NCBI GenBank assembly: GCA_019313025.1
Contig: JAFDCA010000202.1
Location: 1-5,553 of the forward strand
Source: Deltaproteobacteria bacterium
GTDB taxonomy: Bacteria; Desulfobacterota; Desulfobacteria; Desulfobacterales; UBA11574
Direction: 5' to 3'
DNA length: 5,553 nt
Shown here: piece by piece, positions 1-3,907 of the stretch
How the letters are laid out: every line of letters starts with the position of its first letter
Position numbering within the stretch: the stretch's first letter is position 1
Notes under the pieces: model-generated
Told to the model about the DNA's origin: nothing
The model's input: the letters and a program-made list of their open reading frames with translations, nothing else
The model's database searches: none
Translations under genes and position numbers: made by a program

Positions 1-9
1 CATACGCAT
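1..9 (-). CDS. Start of the next cluster gene, probably an ABC-2 permease (partial)
   Basis: Only the first three codons (ATG CGT ATG) lie inside the window, so nothing of the product can be read. A start here is supported by a GGAGG ribosome binding site at 23-27, 13 bases before the ATG at 9-7. It is also supported by its place right after the stop codon of the double ATPase gene, in the same direction. The second ATG, at 3-1, is an alternative start. In the E. coli ybhG-ybhF-ybhS-ybhR arrangement the next gene encodes an ABC-2 type membrane permease. The ATPase upstream has no membrane segments and would need such a partner, so a permease is the expected product. That is inferred from gene order alone. 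Confidence 0.45.
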
Positions 10-22
10 TAAAAAAAATGCG
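5..22 (-). promoter_or_regulatory. Hairpin covering the start codon of the next gene
   Basis: The bases CGCATT (5-10) and AATGCG (17-22) are exact inverted repeats around a six-base loop. In the minus-strand transcript the 3' arm contains the AUG start codon (9-7), and the 5' arm begins immediately after GGAGG. A ribosome finishing the ATPase gene (stop at 32-30) would overlap this hairpin and could open it, so it may couple translation of the two genes. The pairing is seen directly; the function is inference. Confidence 0.4.
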
Positions 23-27
23 CCTCC
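23..27 (-). promoter_or_regulatory. Ribosome binding site of the gene leaving the window at the left
   Basis: On the minus strand GGAGG follows two bases after the TGA stop (32-30) of the double ATPase gene. It precedes an ATG at 9-7 by 13 bases, which is longer than the usual 5-9. The extra length is a run of eight T residues that forms the loop and part of the stem of a small hairpin (5-22). Confidence 0.6.
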
Positions 28-29
28 GG

Positions 30-1847
30 TCATTTTTTTCCTCCGCCATTTTCAATGAAATTCTGTCCGTCGGATGGTATGAAGTCTCCTTGGGCCAAGG
101 CAATGAACGCATCTTCGATGGTCGGTTCCGGATTTTCTTTCGAACGGGCCAGCTCCCGGATTTCGGAGGGTGTTCCCATGGCAAGATTCTCTCCCTGAGA
201 CATGATCAACATCCGGTCGCAGTATTCGGATTCTTCCATAAAATGGGTTGTCACTACAACGGTCACCCCTTGCTCGGCAAAACTGTTGATTCTGAGCCAG
301 AACTCTCGGCGAGCCAGAGGATCCACGCCCGATGTGGGTTCGTCGAGAAAAAGAATGTCTGGCTCATGCAAAAGCGACGCCGCCATGGCCAGGCGCTGCT
401 TGTAACCTCCCGGCAATTGACCGGCGGCCTTGTCTTTCCACTTGCCAAGACCGAATTCTTCAAAAGCCCATTCTATCCGAACCCGTAGGCGATTTCCGCC
501 AAGGCCATAGGCTTTCCCGAAAAAATTCAGATTTTCCTGGACACTGAGCTGGCCATAGAGGGAAAACTGTTGGGCCATGTATCCCAGATGTGCACGGGCC
601 CTGGACGTCGAATGTCGCAAATCATAACCAGCCACGCTGATCTCGCCGGCGCTGACATTCAACAATCCGCATAGCATCCTAAAAGTGGTGCTTTTCCCGG
701 CGCCGTTGGGACCGAGCAAACCGAAAATTTCGCCGCGCCGCACCTCGAAGGTGAGTCCTTTAACCGCCTTGAAATCACCGAAAGATTTCTGAAGTGCCCG
801 GGTCTTTACCACCACATCTTCATCCCGGATCATCTTGTCGGAAGGCACCTTATTGTTATTGATTTGAAATCGGCTCTCCTGGTGTGGAATCAGCGTCATA
901 AAGGCATCTTCAAAGTTCGAGGGAGTACTCTTGACGGTTAACCAAGGCTTGTCCGGCAATGCGTCGGCCACGGCTTGGATGCCGTGCGTGTCAGCCACCA
1001 CGCGTACTCTCCCGGAACGGATGGTGGCGTCTATAATATGCGCTTTGCCCACCAGACGGGTCTGTATCCGACGGGGCTTGATGCCCGGTGACGGGTCTAC
1101 AAGTGCAACCCTTTTTTCTACCCTTTCTTTGAAATACCGAGGTGTTCCTTCGGCAAGCTTCTCGCCTTCATGTAACACCACCACATGGTCGCACCGCTCC
1201 GCTTCGTCCAGATAGGCTGTTGAGAGCAACACCCCGATGCCATCTTTTTCCACAAGCTCATAAACGATTTTCCATAGTTCCCGACGCGATATCGGATCCA
1301 CGCCCACCGTTGGCTCGTCCAGCAACAGCATCTGCGGCGACTTGATCAAGGAGCATGCCAGCCCCAGTTTCTGCTTCATGCCACCGGAAAGCGCACCGGC
1401 CTTGCGCCGCGTAAAGGGAGAAAGACCGGTCATCCGCAACAAACGACGGTAGCGATCCTTACGTTCGGATGGCGATACCCCCTGAAGATCGGCATATAGA
1501 TCCATGTTTTCTTCCACGGTCAGATCCTGGTACAGGCCGAATTTCTGGGGCATATAACCGACGCGGCTCTGAATTTCGATGGTATCGATCACGCTGTCAA
1601 ACCCCAAAACGTTAACCGTACCGGCTGTTGGCACGATCAAGCCGGCAGCCACACGGATCAGTGTGGTTTTTCCTGCACCGTCCGCCCCTACAAGTCCGGT
1701 TACCTGCCTGTGGCGGGCTTCCAGTGAAAGACCCTTTAGGGCTTGAATCGCAGGCCCTTTTTTAGAAGAAAATTCCTTTTTCAGGTTCCGAACCGTCAAC
1801 ACCACATCTGTTGTGGCCGCGGTCCGCGCTTGGGATTGAGCAGCCAT
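30..1847 (-). CDS. ybhF: Fused double ABC transporter ATPase, YbhF type
   Basis: This 605-residue cytoplasmic protein carries two ABC ATPase domains in one chain and would power an ABC-2 type exporter. Domain 1 (about 15-236) has Walker A GADGAGKTT at 54-62, Q-loop Gln101, signature LSGG at 153-156, Walker B ending D177-E178 and D-loop GVDP at 182-185. Domain 2 (about 345-560) has Walker A GPNGAGKST at 379-387, Q-loop Gln426/427, signature LPGG at 478-481, Walker B ending D502-E503 and H-loop His535. Each half ends in a similar EDAF segment (313-316 and 578-581), a trace of internal duplication. Domain 1 has Ala211 where the H-loop histidine should be. The start is fixed by GGAGGG at 1859-1864, inside the last codons of the adaptor gene, which ends only 8 bases upstream. 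The fusion, the order after a HlyD-type gene and the residue pattern match YbhF. The exported substrate cannot be read from sequence. Confidence 0.93.
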   Translation of the reverse strand: MAAQSQARTAATTDVVLTVRNLKKEFSSKKGPAIQALKGLSLEARHRQVTGLVGADGAGKTTLIRVAAGLIVPTAGTVNVLGFDSVIDTIEIQSRVGYMPQKFGLYQDLTVEENMDLYADLQGVSPSERKDRYRRLLRMTGLSPFTRRKAGALSGGMKQKLGLACSLIKSPQMLLLDEPTVGVDPISRRELWKIVYELVEKDGIGVLLSTAYLDEAERCDHVVVLHEGEKLAEGTPRYFKERVEKRVALVDPSPGIKPRRIQTRLVGKAHIIDATIRSGRVRVVADTHGIQAVADALPDKPWLTVKSTPSNFEDAFMTLIPHQESRFQINNNKVPSDKMIRDEDVVVKTRALQKSFGDFKAVKGLTFEVRRGEIFGLLGPNGAGKSTTFRMLCGLLNVSAGEISVAGYDLRHSTSRARAHLGYMAQQFSLYGQLSVQENLNFFGKAYGLGGNRLRVRIEWAFEEFGLGKWKDKAAGQLPGGYKQRLAMAASLLHEPDILFLDEPTSGVDPLARREFWLRINSFAEQGVTVVVTTHFMEESEYCDRMLIMSQGENLAMGTPSEIRELARSKENPEPTIEDAFIALAQGDFIPSDGQNFIENGGGKK

Positions 1848-1855
1848 TTCGCTTG

Positions 1856-2914
1856 TTACCCTCCGGATGGCTCGGCGGCTTTGTGGGCCCCAACGCGACG
1901 ATTACGGGAATCATCCGTCGAAGCGGTGCGATCTACGATCACCGTAACCGGCATTCCAAGGCGAAGCAAATCCTTGGAATCATGAACAAAAACTCTCATT
2001 TCATATACCAGTTTTGTCCGTAAATCTTCGGTCTCCACGCTTTTGGGAGTAAATTCGGCCACAGGAGAAATAAAGCCGATCCAGCCATCAAAGGTCTGGG
2101 CCGGAAACGAATCACTCAAGACCTTGGCCTTCATACCGAGATTGACCCGGCCGAGATCCGGCTCCGGTACATAAGCCCGCACCCATTTGGGGTTGGTCAA
2201 CGCCAAGGTCACAACCGGTCGGTTTGGGCTTGCCATTTCTCCGGGTTCCAGAATCCGATTCTGAATCACACCCGGCGCCGGTGATGTCAGGGTCCTGTCC
2301 TCGAGTCTTATCTTTAATAACAAAAGAGACGCATCGAGGGCCTTCAGTGTGTTTTTAGCCGCGACAATATCTTCTTTTCTGGGGCCTTCCAGGGCAAGAT
2401 TCAGCGCCTTTTCTTTGACCTTGAGCTGTGCCTGATCCATGTCAAGCTGAGCTCTTGCATTATCCAAGGCCTGTCGACTTGTAGCTCCAGCCCCTGACGT
2501 TTTGGTGATGCGATTGAAATTCTGCAGTGAATTGAGGACCTTAGCTTTGGCAGCCGCCACCTCGGCCCGTGCCTGCTCGATCTCCTGTTGGCGGGTTCCG
2601 GCCTCAAGCCGTTTGACCACTTCTTGCTGGGAGCCAATTTTAGCTTCTATTTCTTTGATCTGAGCAGCCAGACGATTGGTTTGCTGTCGGGCCAGAGCCT
2701 GGCCTGCTTTAACGCGGTCGCCTTCTTCCACCAAAACCTGATCAATACGCTCCTGTTCGTTAAACGCAAGGTCTGCTTTTCGAATATCGACATTTCCATA
2801 GATTCTGACTTCGGTTGCGGACCGGTTATTTTTCCCGTCTAAAAACCACCGAATCCCGAGAATCACTGCCAACACAAGAACAACTAATAGGATAATTCTG
2901 ATGAATGGTTTCAT
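1856..2914 (-). CDS. ybhG: HlyD-family periplasmic adaptor (membrane-fusion protein), YbhG type
   Basis: This 352-residue protein would be anchored in the inner membrane and link the ABC exporter to an outer-membrane channel. Residues 5-25 form a single hydrophobic segment after a Lys/Arg-bearing start, with no lipobox cysteine. Residues about 40-78 are the first half of the split lipoyl-like domain (EEGDRVKAGQALA). Residues about 80-205 are a long Ala/Gln/Glu/Lys-rich helical hairpin. Residues about 207-239 are the second lipoyl half (TSPAPGVI at 210-217), followed by a beta-barrel domain to about 330. The hairpin turn near 135-150 has Arg135 and Ser146 at the spacing of the TolC-contact RLS motif of AcrA/MacA. 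A G-x-R-x-x-(E/D)-I pattern recurs at 106-112 and 177-183, one on each helix arm. The C-terminal 20 residues are polar and look disordered. The length is slightly above E. coli YbhG. The gene is preceded by GGGTGGGG, a modest ribosome binding site about 10 bases before the ATG. Confidence 0.92.
   Translation of the reverse strand: MKPFIRIILLVVLVLAVILGIRWFLDGKNNRSATEVRIYGNVDIRKADLAFNEQERIDQVLVEEGDRVKAGQALARQQTNRLAAQIKEIEAKIGSQQEVVKRLEAGTRQQEIEQARAEVAAAKAKVLNSLQNFNRITKTSGAGATSRQALDNARAQLDMDQAQLKVKEKALNLALEGPRKEDIVAAKNTLKALDASLLLLKIRLEDRTLTSPAPGVIQNRILEPGEMASPNRPVVTLALTNPKWVRAYVPEPDLGRVNLGMKAKVLSDSFPAQTFDGWIGFISPVAEFTPKSVETEDLRTKLVYEMRVFVHDSKDLLRLGMPVTVIVDRTASTDDSRNRRVGAHKAAEPSGG
1859..1864 (-). 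promoter_or_regulatory. Ribosome binding site of the double ATPase gene
   Basis: GGAGGG on the minus strand lies 11 bases before the ATG at 1847-1845. It forms the final Gly-Gly codons of the upstream adaptor gene, up to its TAA at 1858-1856. The overlap shows that the two genes are translated from one message. Confidence 0.75.
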
Positions 2915-3032
2915 TGTGTAGATACCCCACCCTTATTTTTTTTAAACGGAGCGATAAAAATTTAGAAGATCTTTGGTATCTTCGACTTACATTTCATAAA
3001 AGATTGACCATCGCTCAATTTAGATTTTATAT
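2915..3032 (-). other. AT-rich spacer between regulator and exporter genes, with nested inverted repeats
   Basis: This 118-base gap is long for an operon whose other gap is 8 bases. In the minus-strand sense it holds GAAGAT (2983-2978) and ATCTTC (2970-2965) around a seven-base loop, followed by TAAATTTTT. It is enclosed by GAGCGAT (3016-3010) pairing with ATCGCTC (2955-2949). The inner stem is AT-rich and only six pairs, too weak for a confident terminator. It could be an attenuator, an RNA processing site or chance. No open reading frame worth reporting and no clear second promoter was found in it. Confidence 0.35.
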
Positions 3033-3719
3033 TTATCCTGTCGATGACATCGCCTTAATGACGCCTCTGGTCTGTTCCAAAATCACACCACGGATCTCAG
3101 CGGTTTCATCGAAGCTGTATCCCTCCAATCCCAAGGCTCGAACTGCCGTTTCACGGGCCACTCGAAACACGATGATCTGTCCGATCAAGGTCAAGGCACG
3201 AAGGCTGGAGACACGGGAAGACATCGTTCCTGTGGCCGTTTCCACCATTTTGGCAACCGCATTGATTATGGGGGCCATAATGCGCTTAAAAATAATATCA
3301 TAGGCCGATGAAGGATATAGCTGCTCCCGCAGAACGATCCGCGCGAAACGGGGAGCCTCGGTTGAACCCACCATAAAATTGATCATTTTTTCCAAAAGGT
3401 TTTCCAGCAAAACAAGAGCCTCTTCACTGTTCACATGTCCTTCAGCCGCTCGCCCCTCTATTTCAATCAGCGTTGACTTCACTTGGGATTCAAGCTTGCC
3501 GACAATATATGCGACCACCGCACGATACAAGCCTTCCTTGCCGTTGAAATAATAGGGAATGGCGGCTAGGTTAACGTCGGCTTTCTTGGCGATCATCCGA
3601 GTGGTTGCCGCATCAAATCCGTGCTTCCCAAAAACATCCACGCCGGCTTCGAGAAGACGACCATGAGCATTGAGACTGTAAGTTGTTTTTGACGATGTCT
3701 TAATTTTATTCCCGAACAT
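3033..3719 (-). CDS. cecR: TetR-family transcriptional repressor, CecR/YbiH type
   Basis: This is a 228-residue regulator expected to repress the exporter cluster and its own gene, releasing DNA when it binds a toxic ligand. Residues about 16-66 are the TetR DNA-binding domain: a first helix ending AGVDVFGKHGF (25-35), then the helix-turn-helix with ATTRMIAKKA (38-47) and the recognition helix with LAAIPYYF (51-58), followed by KEGLYRAV. This pattern and the length (E. coli CecR is about 223 residues) fit the CecR/YbiH group, whose C-terminal domain (about 90-220) binds ligand and dimerises. An ATG 30 bases upstream (3749) is in frame but overlaps the predicted -10 box, so it should not be transcribed. 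The chosen ATG at 3719 has AAAGGGAG seven bases before it. The order regulator-adaptor-double ATPase is that of the E. coli cecR-ybhGFSR locus. The subfamily name is an inference from motifs and context. Confidence 0.87.
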   Translation of the reverse strand: MFGNKIKTSSKTTYSLNAHGRLLEAGVDVFGKHGFDAATTRMIAKKADVNLAAIPYYFNGKEGLYRAVVAYIVGKLESQVKSTLIEIEGRAAEGHVNSEEALVLLENLLEKMINFMVGSTEAPRFARIVLREQLYPSSAYDIIFKRIMAPIINAVAKMVETATGTMSSRVSSLRALTLIGQIIVFRVARETAVRALGLEGYSFDETAEIRGVILEQTRGVIKAMSSTG

Positions 3720-3726
3720 TTTTATT

Positions 3727-3735
3727 CTCCCTTTT
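3727..3735 (-). promoter_or_regulatory. Ribosome binding site of the TetR-family gene, decides the start
   Basis: The minus strand reads AAAAGGGAG, ending seven bases before the ATG at 3719-3717. The upstream in-frame ATG at 3749 has only the palindrome and promoter sequence before it and no Shine-Dalgarno match, so 3719 is the better start. Confidence 0.75.
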
Positions 3736-3746
3736 TGAATAACACA

Positions 3747-3774
3747 CATATAATCAATCGATTGATTTAGTCAA
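3747..3774 (-). promoter_or_regulatory. Sigma-70-type promoter of the regulator and exporter cluster
   Basis: On the minus strand TTGACT (3774-3769) is followed after 16 bases by TATATG (3752-3747). The first matches the -35 consensus at five of six positions and the second the -10 consensus at four of six. Transcription would begin near 3740, giving a leader of about 20 bases that contains the ribosome binding site. Confidence 0.6.
3752..3767. promoter_or_regulatory. Perfect 16-bp palindrome, probable operator of the TetR-family regulator
   Basis: AATCAATCGATTGATT is identical to its own reverse complement. It fills the spacer between the -35 and -10 boxes of the regulator's promoter almost to the base. 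TetR-family dimers bind palindromes of about this size, and occupation here would block RNA polymerase, giving autorepression and control of the downstream exporter genes. The symmetry and position are seen directly; binding by this particular regulator is inferred from adjacency. Confidence 0.72.
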
Positions 3775-3831
3775 GCGATTAGATTTTTTCTTTGTCTTTG
3801 TCCCCGTTCTATATGTCCTTTTCGCTTGACT
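3769..3831. repeat. Ten-base inverted repeat containing both divergent -35 boxes
   Basis: AGTCAAGCGA (3769-3778) and TCGCTTGACT (3822-3831) are exact reverse complements separated by 43 bases. Each includes a TTGACT -35 box plus four bases upstream of it, so the two divergent promoters share the same extended -35 region in mirror orientation. The 43-base centre is AT-rich and shows no other clear site. Confidence 0.55.
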
Positions 3832-3854
3832 CGAAAACCCGAATTTCATATGTT
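3826..3854 (+). promoter_or_regulatory. Probable promoter of the solute-binding protein gene
   Basis: TTGACT (3826-3831) and TATGTT (3849-3854) are separated by 17 bases, with five of six and four of six matches to the sigma-70 consensus. Transcription would start near 3861, leaving a leader of about 47 bases before the ATG at 3908. No copy of the 16-bp palindrome overlaps this promoter. The AT-rich setting makes chance matches possible. Confidence 0.42.
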
Positions 3855-3907
3855 TAGGTCTCACTTATATTTATCCTTTAAAAACATTTGGTTAGTGTAG
3901 ATTTGTA

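Noticed and set aside
18..488. Plus-strand reading frame of 156 codons opposite the second ATPase domain
   Set aside because: It lies wholly antisense to clear Walker B, signature and H-loop coding sequence, its protein resembles no family I know, and it has no ribosome binding site.
2956..2983. Rho-independent terminator after the regulator gene
   Set aside because: The stem is only six mostly A-T pairs and the T run is interrupted (TAAATTTTT). It was kept only as a weak nested repeat, not called as a terminator.
2905..3303. Plus-strand frame of 132 codons crossing the spacer and the 3' end of the regulator gene
   Set aside because: It is antisense to the regulator's C-terminal domain, with a low-complexity basic product and no sign of a start signal.
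3832..3907. A second operator copy controlling the rightward promoter
   Set aside because: No match to either half of AATCAATCGATTGATT was found there. Only short chance palindromes such as CATATG occur.
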